Source of the DNA: Paucimonas lemoignei
GTDB lineage: Bacteria; Pseudomonadota; Gammaproteobacteria; Pseudomonadales; Pseudomonadaceae
Length of the DNA: 64,000 nucleotides
NCBI GenBank assembly: GCA_900475325.1
Contig: LS483371.1
Location: forward strand, 434,001 to 498,000
Reading direction: 5' to 3'
Numbering within the stretch: position 1 is the first letter of the stretch; each line of letters opens with the position of its first letter. Below the pieces are notes generated by a model that had not been told where the DNA came from, did not search any database, and saw only the letters and a list, made by a program, of their open reading frames with translations. The translations under genes were made by a program, and so were the position numbers. This document shows, in pieces, positions 56,803-64,000 of this stretch.

Positions 56803-59190
56803 TCACCCACCCGGCACCAACCTCAAGGTGCCTTCGGCATGCTTCGCCACATCCTCTTCGCTCATATGCTGCGGGACGTAGCTGCCGCTGATGTAGGTCT
56901 GTGCCTGATCTGAATAATGCCTGTCGAACAGCACGCCACTCTGCCCAACCGGGTTGATACCCAGTGCGTGGGCGGGGTCGGCGAAGTCGATCAGGCGGCG
57001 GGTGGATGGGCCGTAAGTCACCGGCCATGGCGCGGGGCCGATGCGGGCGGAGAGGTTGTTCGGCACTTCATGGGTGCCCGGCGCCGCGAACGGGCCGACA
57101 TTGAACAACTGATCCAGCGGCTTTTGCGTGCCCAGCGGATGAGCATGGGTCAGGGTATGTGCCTTGCCCCACAGCCATTCATCCGCGTTGAGCCCATAAG
57201 TGGATTTCAAATGCGACACCGTGGCATGCCAGGCGACCTTGACGGTCTCGGCGCGGCTCTCTTCGAACGGTGAATTGCGGTTGTTCCACCATGGCGAGCT
57301 GGCGTCACTGGCAAGTCGGGGTAGCGCGGCATCGATCACCCGCGTCGACAACAGCGTCTCGAACAGGCCATCGCCCAGTTCGTCATGGAAAGCTTCTTCG
57401 GTCAGGTCCGAAAGGAACTGGTTGAAGAGGGTCGCGCCTACGGAATTCACGGGATAGTCGCCCTTCCAGCTGGCCAGTCGCTCGACCAGGGCTTTCTCCT
57501 CCGGATCGGTGATGACCTCGCGCAGCACCGGGATCAAAGGCTTCAACACCCGCGCGGCGTAGTCAGTCTCAGTGCCCAGTTGCAGCGCTTTGCTGTTATC
57601 CAGGTTCCACTTCACACGCTCATCACTCAGCTGCCGATTCAACTGCTGGCCACGATCTGCCAGGTTGTAATAGCCAGGAATCTGCAAGCCAGTGGGCGAC
57701 ACCGGCTGGAAGTTGGCCGACACGATATAACCCCGCGCCGGGTTCTCTTCCTGCGGGTTGGCGCTGAAAGGGTAAAAGCCCAGCTTGTCGGCCTGCTCAG
57801 TGCTGCCATCAAGGATGTAGTTCGGATTCACGCCTTCCGGGCGAATCGGCAGTTGCGCAGCGGCCCACCAACCGATGTCGCCCTTGGCGTTGGCCCAAAC
57901 GATATTCAGCCCCGGCGACTGAATCTTCTCGGCGGCGGCGCGCATCTTGTCCAGGGTGTCGGCGCGGTTGGCCTCGTAGAAGCCTTCCAGGATCGGGTTC
58001 TCGGACTCAAGAAACGACCACCACATGGCCACCGGTGTGGCACTTGCCGCCACGCCCATCACGTCATTGACGATAGGCCCGTGGGGTGAGCTGCGCAGGG
58101 TCAGTGTCTGCGGGGCTTCGCCTTTGACGGCAATCTGCTGCTGGCTGGTGGTCATGTCGGTCCACTGCCCGTGATACCAGACCTGATTGGGGTTTTCGGG
58201 GTTGGTCTTCTCGGCGATGAGGTCCAGGTCGTCGTTCTGGAACATGGTCAGGCTCCAGCCGAAATCCATGTTGTTGCCCAGAAAAGCGAACGGGTTGAGT
58301 GGTTGATGATGACCGTACAGCTCAAAGCCTGGTGCGGACAAATGCGCTTCGTACCAGGCGGCGGGTACCGAGAAGCGAATGTGCGGATCGCCTGCCAGTA
58401 GTGGCTTGCCGCTTGTCGTCCGGCTACCGGAAACAGCCCAGGCATTGCTGCCTTCGAACTGCGGCAGGCCAGCTCGCTCCAGCGCCTGATTGCTCAGGAA
58501 AGCCAGTTGGTTGAGGCTCTTCCAGTCATCGCTCGAGAGGGTGGGCGCCTGGTTCAAAACACCTTGGGGATGCCAGTCCAGGTCGAAGACGTTCAGATAT
58601 TGCGAGCCCAGCTCATCACGCACATACGTCAGCAGCGGCTCGGTACGAAACGCTGCGGCGAAGCTGTACGCCAGATAGCCACCGACGCTCAGCGTATCTT
58701 CTGCTGTGAACGGCCTTTGGGGAATGCCAAGCACGTCGAATTCCAGTGGCTTGGGATGCGTGGCCTGAAATTGGTTGATGCCTTCCAGATAGGCTTGCAG
58801 AGCCTTCCAGGTGGGTGTGTTTTTATCGTGGCGAGCGACGTAGGTGTCGGCCTCCTCGCGAATCCGCAGGCTGCGAAACAGCTTGTCGGTGGCCACGAGC
58901 TTCGGCCCAAGCACTTCAGCCAGCTCGCCACGGGCCAGGCGCCGCATCATTTCCATCTGGAACAGACGATCCTGCGCCTGCACATAACCCAGGGCCCGAT
59001 ACAGGTCGGCTTCGTTTTCGGCTTGAATGTGCGGCACGCCGCGCTCGTCATAACGCACGGTTACCGGCGCTTGCAGCCCCGTCAGGCTTAACTCGCCTTC
59101 CCGCTGCGGTTGTTTGCTGTGCACATACCAGACACCGCCGCCAATAAGGATGGCGACGATGAAGACGAGGATAGTCAGGCTGCGTTTCAT
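56803..59190 (-). CDS. Penicillin acylase family protein, HacB-like N-acyl-homoserine-lactone acylase
   Basis: The 795-residue precursor begins with a membrane/signal segment (residues 4-22). It is an Ntn hydrolase: the new N-terminal nucleophile after self-cleavage would be Ser248 in FEGSNAWAVSG, with GDPHIRFSVPAAWYE and NNMDFGWSLTMFQND downstream. In P. aeruginosa the acylase HacB (PA0305) lies directly after spuH, the same place as here, and degrades long-chain acyl-homoserine lactones. Quorum-signal cleavage is therefore likely but the true substrate could be another N-acyl compound. It is transcribed toward the spu genes. Confidence 0.88.
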   Translation of the reverse strand: MKRSLTILVFIVAILIGGGVWYVHSKQPQREGELSLTGLQAPVTVRYDERGVPHIQAENEADLYRALGYVQAQDRLFQMEMMRRLARGELAEVLGPKLVATDKLFRSLRIREEADTYVARHDKNTPTWKALQAYLEGINQFQATHPKPLEFDVLGIPQRPFTAEDTLSVGGYLAYSFAAAFRTEPLLTYVRDELGSQYLNVFDLDWHPQGVLNQAPTLSSDDWKSLNQLAFLSNQALERAGLPQFEGSNAWAVSGSRTTSGKPLLAGDPHIRFSVPAAWYEAHLSAPGFELYGHHQPLNPFAFLGNNMDFGWSLTMFQNDDLDLIAEKTNPENPNQVWYHGQWTDMTTSQQQIAVKGEAPQTLTLRSSPHGPIVNDVMGVAASATPVAMWWSFLESENPILEGFYEANRADTLDKMRAAAEKIQSPGLNIVWANAKGDIGWWAAAQLPIRPEGVNPNYILDGSTEQADKLGFYPFSANPQEENPARGYIVSANFQPVSPTGLQIPGYYNLADRGQQLNRQLSDERVKWNLDNSKALQLGTETDYAARVLKPLIPVLREVITDPEEKALVERLASWKGDYPVNSVGATLFNQFLSDLTEEAFHDELGDGLFETLLSTRVIDAALPRLASDASSPWWNNRNSPFEESRAETVKVAWHATVSHLKSTYGLNADEWLWGKAHTLTHAHPLGTQKPLDQLFNVGPFAAPGTHEVPNNLSARIGPAPWPVTYGPSTRRLIDFADPAHALGINPVGQSGVLFDRHYSDQAQTYISGSYVPQHMSEEDVAKHAEGTLRLVPGG

Positions 59191-59320
59191 GGGACGGCTC
59201 AGTCGACGGGCAAGGTGAGCAGGCTACAGATTTGCTCGAAGGTTGAGTAGATCGCGACTGATCCTGTTGCAGATATCCCCTTAGGAGATTCCATGTGTGC
59301 TCGCAAGTGGATGTGACGAC

Positions 59321-59410
59321 GTGGGACCGGCTTTAGCCGGGAAGGCGGCATTTCACACGATCAATATCGGATGGATGTACTGGCCTCTTCCCGGCTGAAG
59401 CCGGTCCCAC
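59321..59410. repeat. REP pair, GTGGGACCGGCTTTAGCC family
   Basis: Both arms are intact. Its loop text GGCGGCATTTCA...CGATCAAT resembles that of the pair at 37241, which suggests they are recent copies of one another. Confidence 0.9.
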
Positions 59411-59432
59411 GTCCTCGCGCCAATATTGCGAT

Positions 59433-60014
59433 TTAGCTACCCCACCCGCAATAACACCCCACCGCCATGGTATGCGTGGCATCGACTGGCCGGCCGGTGG
59501 TGAGCGCTTGCAGGATGGGCTCGATGAAGCTGTTGCTGGCATTGCAGGTCAGGCCTTCGCTGTAGGGGCCGAAGTAGGCGAGCTTGCCGCTTTGATCCCA
59601 GATCGCCACGGCGGGGCTGGCGGGGATGTGCTCGGCGCCTGGCAGGCTTGGCAAGGGTTTCATGGCGCTGAGCGTTGCAGGCAGTTGGCCCTGGCTGCCG
59701 GTCTTTTGCACCGAGTAGAAGTCCACGCCGCCCGGGCCAGCGAAGTGTTCGATCAACTCGGCCAGATGCTGCTGGTTACCGACATTGCACGGGCAGGACG
59801 GGTCCCAGAAGTGCACCAGCCGAATCCGCCCAGGGCCGGCCATTCCAGCGGGCAAGGCCAGCGCATCCCCGGTGAAAAACACCGCCTGATCACTGAACGG
59901 ACGCAGGTAACGGCTCTGAAACCAGTCATACCCGGCCCATAGCAAGGCGGCGCAGGTGAGCGCTATCAAGGTGTATACCACCGTGTTGCGCCGTGCAGAG
60001 TTGATGTTCAGCAC
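59433..60014 (-). CDS. DUF6436-type membrane-anchored thioredoxin-like protein
   Basis: The 193-residue product has one N-terminal helix (about residues 12-30) and a periplasmic thioredoxin-like domain with RLVHFWDPSCPCNVGNQQHL. The Cys pair is CPC, not CxxC. A further cysteine pair sits at the C-terminus (AVGCYCGWGS), and a single Cys in EGLTCNAS. The start is GTG at 60014 because GAGG lies five bases upstream and the protein then begins just before the helix. It is divergent from the hydrolase gene 83 bases away. A redox role is plausible, unproven. Confidence 0.72.
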   Translation of the reverse strand: MLNINSARRNTVVYTLIALTCAALLWAGYDWFQSRYLRPFSDQAVFFTGDALALPAGMAGPGRIRLVHFWDPSCPCNVGNQQHLAELIEHFAGPGGVDFYSVQKTGSQGQLPATLSAMKPLPSLPGAEHIPASPAVAIWDQSGKLAYFGPYSEGLTCNASNSFIEPILQALTTGRPVDATHTMAVGCYCGWGS

Positions 60015-60097
60015 GTGTGCCTCATAGCGCTTGGCTTGCCATGTTTTGTAATACGGATGAAGATCGAACCACTGTCTTTCGCCTCCTCGGTGTTTCC

Positions 60098-61045
60098 ATG
60101 TCTGCCACTTTTGACCCCGATGCACTGCGTGCCAGCCTGCAACCGCTGAGCGCTGCCCAGCCGCTGTGCGACAGCGGGCGCGCTTATCAGCGTTTCTACA
60201 GTGTTGCCGGTTCCGGAGCGGCGCGCAGTTGGCTGGGCAGGATGGACGTGGGCGGCTACGAAGTCGTCGGCCAGGTGTGGTTGCCTGATCAGCCGGTGGC
60301 GACGTTGTTTTTGATCCATGGTTTTTATGACCATATGGGCTTGTTCCGGCATTTGATCGACTGGGCCATGAAAATGGGCTTTGCGGTGATTTCCTGTGAT
60401 CTGCCGGGGCATGGTCTGTCCAGTGGCTCGCGGGCCAGCATTGATGACTTCGCTGAATACCAGGTGGTATTGGCGCACCTGTTCGAGCAAGCCACGACCC
60501 TGCAGCTACCCCAACCGTGGCACCTCTGCGGGCAAAGCACGGGAGGGGCGATCCTCATCGATCATGTGCTCAATCAGGGCGATCAAAGCCCCGCTCAAGG
60601 CCAGGTCATCCTGCTGGCGCCTCTGGTAAGGCCGCGCGCCTGGGGATGGTCCAAGCTCAGTTATCACCTGCTAAGGCCCTTCGTCAAAGGCATTGCGCGG
60701 CGCTTCAGTGAAAACTCCAACGCGCCCGCCTTCCTGCCGTTTCTGCTGGCCGACCCGTTACAGCCCAATCGTTTGCCGACTGCCTGGGTGGGAGCGTTGG
60801 CGCGCTGGATTCAGCGAGTGGAATCAGCGCCCGCCAGCCTGCGCAGCCCGATCATTATTCAGGGCGATGCCGACATGACAGTTGACTGGGGTCATAACCT
60901 TGCGGTGCTCAATGAGAAGTTCAGCCAGCCTCATATACTGATGCTCAAGCAAGCCCGGCATCACTTGGCTAACGAGCTGCCGGAGTTTCGGGCGCGCTAC
61001 CTGGCGTTTGTCGAACAGAAGATAAGGCTCTCGTCGACCCGATAA
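60098..61045 (+). CDS. Alpha/beta hydrolase (monoacylglycerol-lipase-like)
   Basis: The 315-residue protein has the serine-aminopeptidase/lysophospholipase pattern: LFLIHGFYDHMGLFRHL (oxyanion region), ISCDLPGHGLSSGSRASIDDF, the nucleophile Ser in LCGQSTGGA, Asp in IQGDADMTVDW and His in KQARHHLANE. No signal peptide is seen. The substrate, probably an ester of fatty acid, is not determined. It converges with the next gene, leaving only seven bases between the stops. Confidence 0.85.
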   Translation: MSATFDPDALRASLQPLSAAQPLCDSGRAYQRFYSVAGSGAARSWLGRMDVGGYEVVGQVWLPDQPVATLFLIHGFYDHMGLFRHLIDWAMKMGFAVISCDLPGHGLSSGSRASIDDFAEYQVVLAHLFEQATTLQLPQPWHLCGQSTGGAILIDHVLNQGDQSPAQGQVILLAPLVRPRAWGWSKLSYHLLRPFVKGIARRFSENSNAPAFLPFLLADPLQPNRLPTAWVGALARWIQRVESAPASLRSPIIIQGDADMTVDWGHNLAVLNEKFSQPHILMLKQARHHLANELPEFRARYLAFVEQKIRLSSTR

Positions 61046-61052
61046 AAGCAGG

Positions 61053-61811
61053 TCAGCGGGCAGGCGTCAGGCTCGAGGTGCTTTGCCCGACGGCCAACCC
61101 GGCCCGAATCGCGGCCAGCGCGGCCTGGTAATAGGCTTTGCCATCGGTTGATTCAGCGAAGGTGGAGAATTCTTCCAGCTCCGGGTCGGACAGGTCGCGG
61201 TACACATAAAGCAGGGTGTTGTTCATGTCGGCGGCGATTTGCGCCATCAAACGCTCCCGCTGACCATCAAGCATGCCCTGGGCCTGACCGCCGCCCAGCA
61301 AACCGGGGATCATCTGGCTCAGGCTGTCGGCCGCGACACCGGCAATCGCCAGGCTCACTTCCGCACCGGCCTGTTTGGCGGGCAACGCCTGAGCCAAATG
61401 GCCGATCAGCAGTTGGCGGGTGGCATCGGCCTGAATCTGTGGCAAACCCTGAGCGTTCTTAGCCAGTTGATCCGGGCGGGTTGCGGTCAGTTCGGCATTG
61501 ACGATCTTGCGGCCCAGCGGCGACTGGAAGAATTTCAGCGCAGGTGCAGGGTCTTTCAGCGTGGCACGCAGGCGCTGCTCGGCACGCTGGTCCATTGCCT
61601 GGGCGGCGAAGCGCTGATCACTGTTGTTGACCAGTGCCTGATAGACCGCTGGCGGCAGGCTGTTGCGGTATCGCTGTTGCGCGGCCTTGAGGGCATCGCT
61701 GAAATGCGCGCGCTGTTCTGGCCAGCCGGCGACCTTGTATAACTGGTCATAGCTGTCTGCCCAGGCGGGCATCGTGCAGAACATCAACAACACAACAAAC
61801 AAACGGCGCAT
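61053..61811 (-). CDS. DUF2059-like periplasmic protein
   Basis: The 252-residue product has a signal peptide (MRRLFVVLLMFCTMPAWA) and an all-helical mature region. A DUF2059-like stretch occurs near the C-terminus (DLSDPELEEFSTFAESTDGKAYYQAALAAI) and a similar half-motif in the middle (APALKFFQSPLGRKIVNAE), suggesting an internal duplication. No function is known. Its start is 139 bases from the divergent oxygenase gene. Confidence 0.75.
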   Translation of the reverse strand: MRRLFVVLLMFCTMPAWADSYDQLYKVAGWPEQRAHFSDALKAAQQRYRNSLPPAVYQALVNNSDQRFAAQAMDQRAEQRLRATLKDPAPALKFFQSPLGRKIVNAELTATRPDQLAKNAQGLPQIQADATRQLLIGHLAQALPAKQAGAEVSLAIAGVAADSLSQMIPGLLGGGQAQGMLDGQRERLMAQIAADMNNTLLYVYRDLSDPELEEFSTFAESTDGKAYYQAALAAIRAGLAVGQSTSSLTPAR

Positions 61812-61950
61812 AGGGACTCCTGTCGGCAGGCCGCTATTCTCCGGGTCCCGGCGGGGCTTTGTCGAGCCTGACCCGTTGATATTTCATGGGTCTGTCAATC
61901 CGCCTTTGGGGGGTGCTTCCCGATTCTCGGGCGGCTGGATACTATGCGCC

Positions 61951-62574
61951 ATGCAAATCACCTCCGATCACCCACTGCTGTTACGAATTGTCGATGACCT
62001 GGCCGCACGCGGCTGGTCGCAGCAGAACATATTCCTGCCCGAGGCCCTGACCCTTGAGCTGGCCGCCGAGTGCCGCAAACGTGCGGCCGAAGGTGAGCTT
62101 GCGCCTGCGGGCGTGGGCCGCGGACCTTTTCAGGAGATTCGCGAGGGGATACGGGGTGATCGCATTCAATGGATCGAGCCCGGCCAGGCCGAACCTTGCG
62201 ATGTCTACCTGGGCTTGATGGACAGCGTGCGTCTGGCGCTCAATCGCGGGCTGTTTCTGGGGCTTGAGGATTTCGAAAGCCATTTCGCCCTTTACCCACC
62301 GGGCGCTTTCTACCTCAAACACGTGGACCGCTTTCGCGACGATGATCGGCGCATGGTTTCGGCAGTGCTGTACCTCAATGATGCCTGGCAGCCGGAGCAT
62401 GGCGGTCAGCTGCGCATGTTCTTCGACGATGCCACCCAGCATGAGGTGCAGCCCGGCGGAGGATGCCTGGTGGTGTTCATGTCTGGCGACATCCCCCACG
62501 AAGTCCTGCCCGCCACCCGTGACCGGCTTTCCCTGACGGGCTGGTTCAGGCGGCGTGGGGATGGGATTTTTTGA
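61951..62574 (+). CDS. 2OG-Fe(II) oxygenase (prolyl-4-hydroxylase-like)
   Basis: The 207-residue protein has the iron and 2-oxoglutarate ligands of the P4Hc fold: HxD in YLKHVDRFRDDD, the distal His in SGDIPHEVLPATRDRLSLTGWFRR, and the Arg that binds 2-oxoglutarate within that segment. RRMVSAVLYLNDAWQPEHGGQLRMF is characteristic of bacterial prolyl-hydroxylase-like enzymes, some of which modify elongation factor Tu. The substrate here is unknown. No strong ribosome site precedes the ATG. Confidence 0.87.
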   Translation: MQITSDHPLLLRIVDDLAARGWSQQNIFLPEALTLELAAECRKRAAEGELAPAGVGRGPFQEIREGIRGDRIQWIEPGQAEPCDVYLGLMDSVRLALNRGLFLGLEDFESHFALYPPGAFYLKHVDRFRDDDRRMVSAVLYLNDAWQPEHGGQLRMFFDDATQHEVQPGGGCLVVFMSGDIPHEVLPATRDRLSLTGWFRRRGDGIF

Positions 62575-62655
62575 GTCTGCAGGCCAACGTGTGTCTGGAT
62601 TGAACCTGTGGGAGCAATAAGCGCGGTTCGCAACCCTCGGTTGGAATGCTTTCCC

Positions 62656-62741
62656 GTGGGAGCGAATTCATTCGCGAAGGCGTCCGACCGGTTGAACACC
62701 TGTGGCTGACACAACGCTTTCGCGAATGAATTCGCTCCCAC
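62656..62741. repeat. REP pair, GTGGGAGCGAATTCATTC family
   Basis: An intact pair, preceded by a degenerate half-element (CTGTGGGAGCAATAAGCGCG at 62606). It lies between convergent genes and ends eight bases before the GNAT stop. Confidence 0.88.
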
Positions 62742-62748
62742 CGGTCTT

Positions 62749-63282
62749 CTATTGGCCGTGCGACGGTGGTGGGCAGCTTTTATAAGCAAACACCTCAAAC
62801 ACCGCTGCATCGAGCGTGAATTCGCCAACCTTGCTCATGCCCATCCGGCGGTGTGCACGTAGGGATGGCTCGTTGTCGCCACGGATGAACAGCACACCCT
62901 GACGGTTGGGCTCCAGCTCCAGCAGCTTGGCGAACATCAGTTGCGCCAGGCGTTGGCCGCGCTCGCTTTCGCTGACGCAGACCGGGCCGTAGATATAGGC
63001 GTCATGGTCGGCCCAGGGGTAAGCCTCAAGGGTTTTGTCGATGATCAGCAGCGGGCGCTGACTGCTGACCGCTTGAGAGGTTGTCATCAGGAAGGCGACG
63101 ACTTCATCCCCGCGGCAGGCGATGATCTGCGGCACGTCGGACATCATTTGCTCGACTTGCTCAGCCGTCAGTTCGGCCGCCAGCGACCCGCCTTGAGCAA
63201 TCTGATTGGCTTTCTGGAGTTTCAATAAGCCCGGCAAGTCGGCTTTGGTTGCCTGGCGAATGTTGATTTCAGGGGGTGTCAT
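62749..63282 (-). CDS. GNAT-family N-acetyltransferase
   Basis: The 177-residue protein has the GNAT pattern INIRQATKADLPGLLKLQ at the N-terminus, YIYGPVCVSESERGQRLAQLMF (with the RGQRL acetyl-CoA loop) and VLFIRGDNEPSLRAHRRMGM. The start is placed at the ATG ending at 63282, where AAAGG lies ten bases upstream; the in-frame ATG at 63309 lies within the serA terminator and has a pyrimidine-rich upstream. The acceptor substrate is unknown. Confidence 0.82.
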   Translation of the reverse strand: MTPPEINIRQATKADLPGLLKLQKANQIAQGGSLAAELTAEQVEQMMSDVPQIIACRGDEVVAFLMTTSQAVSSQRPLLIIDKTLEAYPWADHDAYIYGPVCVSESERGQRLAQLMFAKLLELEPNRQGVLFIRGDNEPSLRAHRRMGMSKVGEFTLDAAVFEVFAYKSCPPPSHGQ

Positions 63283-63309
63283 GTCATTTTGACCTTTTAT
63301 CTCGTCCAT

Positions 63310-63339
63310 GAAAAAGGAGACCCGAAGGTCTCCTTTTGT
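63310..63339 (-). terminator. Rho-independent terminator of serA
   Basis: AAAAGGAGACC and GGTCTCCTTTT (reverse strand) form an eleven-pair stem around TTCG, 15 bases after the serA stop. It lies immediately before the GNAT gene on the same strand. Confidence 0.9.
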
Positions 63340-63353
63340 TCAGCCATTAAAGC

Positions 63354-64000
63354 TTAGAACAATACGCGGCTGCGGATTGTGCCCTTGATGTGTTGCAGCT
63401 TTTCCTGAGCCAGATCGGAGTACTCGGCATCGACGTCGATGACCACGTAGCCGACTTTCTCGTTGGTTTGCAGGAACTGACCGGAAATGTTGATGCCGTT
63501 TTCGGCGAAGACCTTGTTGATCTCCATCAGCACGCCCGGGATGTTCTCGTGGATGTGCAACAGACGGTGCTTGCCAGGGTGAGCGGGCAGGGCCACTTCC
63601 GGGAAATTGACCGAAGACACCGACGTACCGTTGTCGCTGTACTTGACCAGCTTCTCGGCCACTTCCAGACCGATGTTGGCCTGAGCTTCGGCGGTCGAGC
63701 CACCGATGTGCGGGGTCAGGATCACGTTGTCCAGGCCACGCAGCGGGCTTTCGAAGATGTCGTCGTTGGAGCGTGGCTCTACCGGGAACACGTCGATAGC
63801 GGCGCCGATCAAGTGTTTGTCCTTGATCGCGTCAGCCAGGGCGTCGAGGTCCACGACCGTGCCGCGAGCGGCGTTGATCAGGATCGCGCCTTTCTTCATG
63901 GCGCGGATTTCTTTCTCGCCAATCATCATCTGGGTGGACGGCAGTTCAGGCACGTGCAGCGACACGATGTCAGCCATGCCCAGCAGCTCGTTCAGGCTGG
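63354..64000 (-). CDS. serA: D-3-phosphoglycerate dehydrogenase (C-terminal part)
   Basis: The window holds the last 215 codons. The NAD-binding domain continues with MADIVSLHVPELPSTQ, INAARGTVVDLDALADAI and LTPHIGGSTAEAQANIG (His and Glu of the active site). A C-terminal ACT domain follows (HENIPGVLMEINKVFAENGINISGQFLQT), the serine-binding regulatory site. SerA oxidises 3-phosphoglycerate in the first step of serine synthesis. The 5' end lies beyond the window. Confidence 0.96.
   Translation of the reverse strand, partial: SLNELLGMADIVSLHVPELPSTQMMIGEKEIRAMKKGAILINAARGTVVDLDALADAIKDKHLIGAAIDVFPVEPRSNDDIFESPLRGLDNVILTPHIGGSTAEAQANIGLEVAEKLVKYSDNGTSVSSVNFPEVALPAHPGKHRLLHIHENIPGVLMEINKVFAENGINISGQFLQTNEKVGYVVIDVDAEYSDLAQEKLQHIKGTIRSRVLF

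Overview
The window is a chromosomal stretch of a Pseudomonas, most likely of the fluorescens/syringae side of the genus. The evidence is the gene order (hisB-hisH-hisA-hisF, gpmI-envC-ctpA-yibQ, rhodanese-grxC-secB, lsfA next to ssu genes, and a complete spuI/spuABCDEFGH polyamine cluster), the high-GC codon use, and a dense population of REP-type palindromes. I saw no phage, insertion sequence, CRISPR array, rRNA or tRNA. Both edges cut a gene: mutY on the left and serA on the right.

Layout. 1-5 kb: mutY start, an AsmA protein, a PanZ-like GNAT and an OFA-family transporter. 5-8.5 kb: the histidine operon hisB-hisH-DUF2164-hisA-hisF, invaded by repeats on both sides of hisA. 8.6-11 kb: an orphan periplasmic binding protein and a secreted trypsin-like protease. 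11.3-18.1 kb: a seven-gene unit with an amino-acid-type ABC importer, a class-V PLP enzyme, an RpiR-type regulator, a PuuE-like deacetylase-fold amidohydrolase and a dihydropyrimidinase/hydantoinase. It looks like an uncharacterised pathway for a cyclic amide or ureide and is the best candidate for new biology here. 18.5-21 kb: rsmE and bioA. 21.4-28 kb: an exported FAD oxidoreductase with a Lys/Ala/Pro tail, ligB, a DUF1090 protein, a c'-type cytochrome lipoprotein, a MAPEG protein and a DMT transporter. 28.5-30.5 kb: a TonB-dependent receptor. 30.5-35.7 kb: yibQ, ctpA, envC and gpmI. 35.9-38.2 kb: rhodanese, grxC, secB, trmL and a small membrane protein. 39-40.5 kb: an OprD-family porin behind a 0.9 kb gene-free, hairpin-rich leader. 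40.7-44.5 kb: lsfA and ssuA-ssuC-ssuB-ssuF, without ssuD or ssuE. 44.6-56.5 kb: a TetR regulator and the spu cluster. 56.8-64 kb: a HacB-like acylase, small exported or membrane proteins, a lipase-like hydrolase, a 2OG-Fe(II) oxygenase, a GNAT and the 3' part of serA.

Repeats. Nearly every gap over 80 bp holds an inverted pair of REP-like elements. At least five families can be told apart by their arms: TGTAGGAGCTGCCGAAGG, GTGGGACCGGCTTTAGCC, GTGGGAGCGAATTCATTC, GTGGGAGCGAGCTTGCTC, and an AGCTTGCAGCTT type around hisA. Several pairs are tandemly duplicated as roughly 90-180 bp units, and one subfamily carries a second palindrome nested inside one arm. No REP-associated transposase lies in the window.
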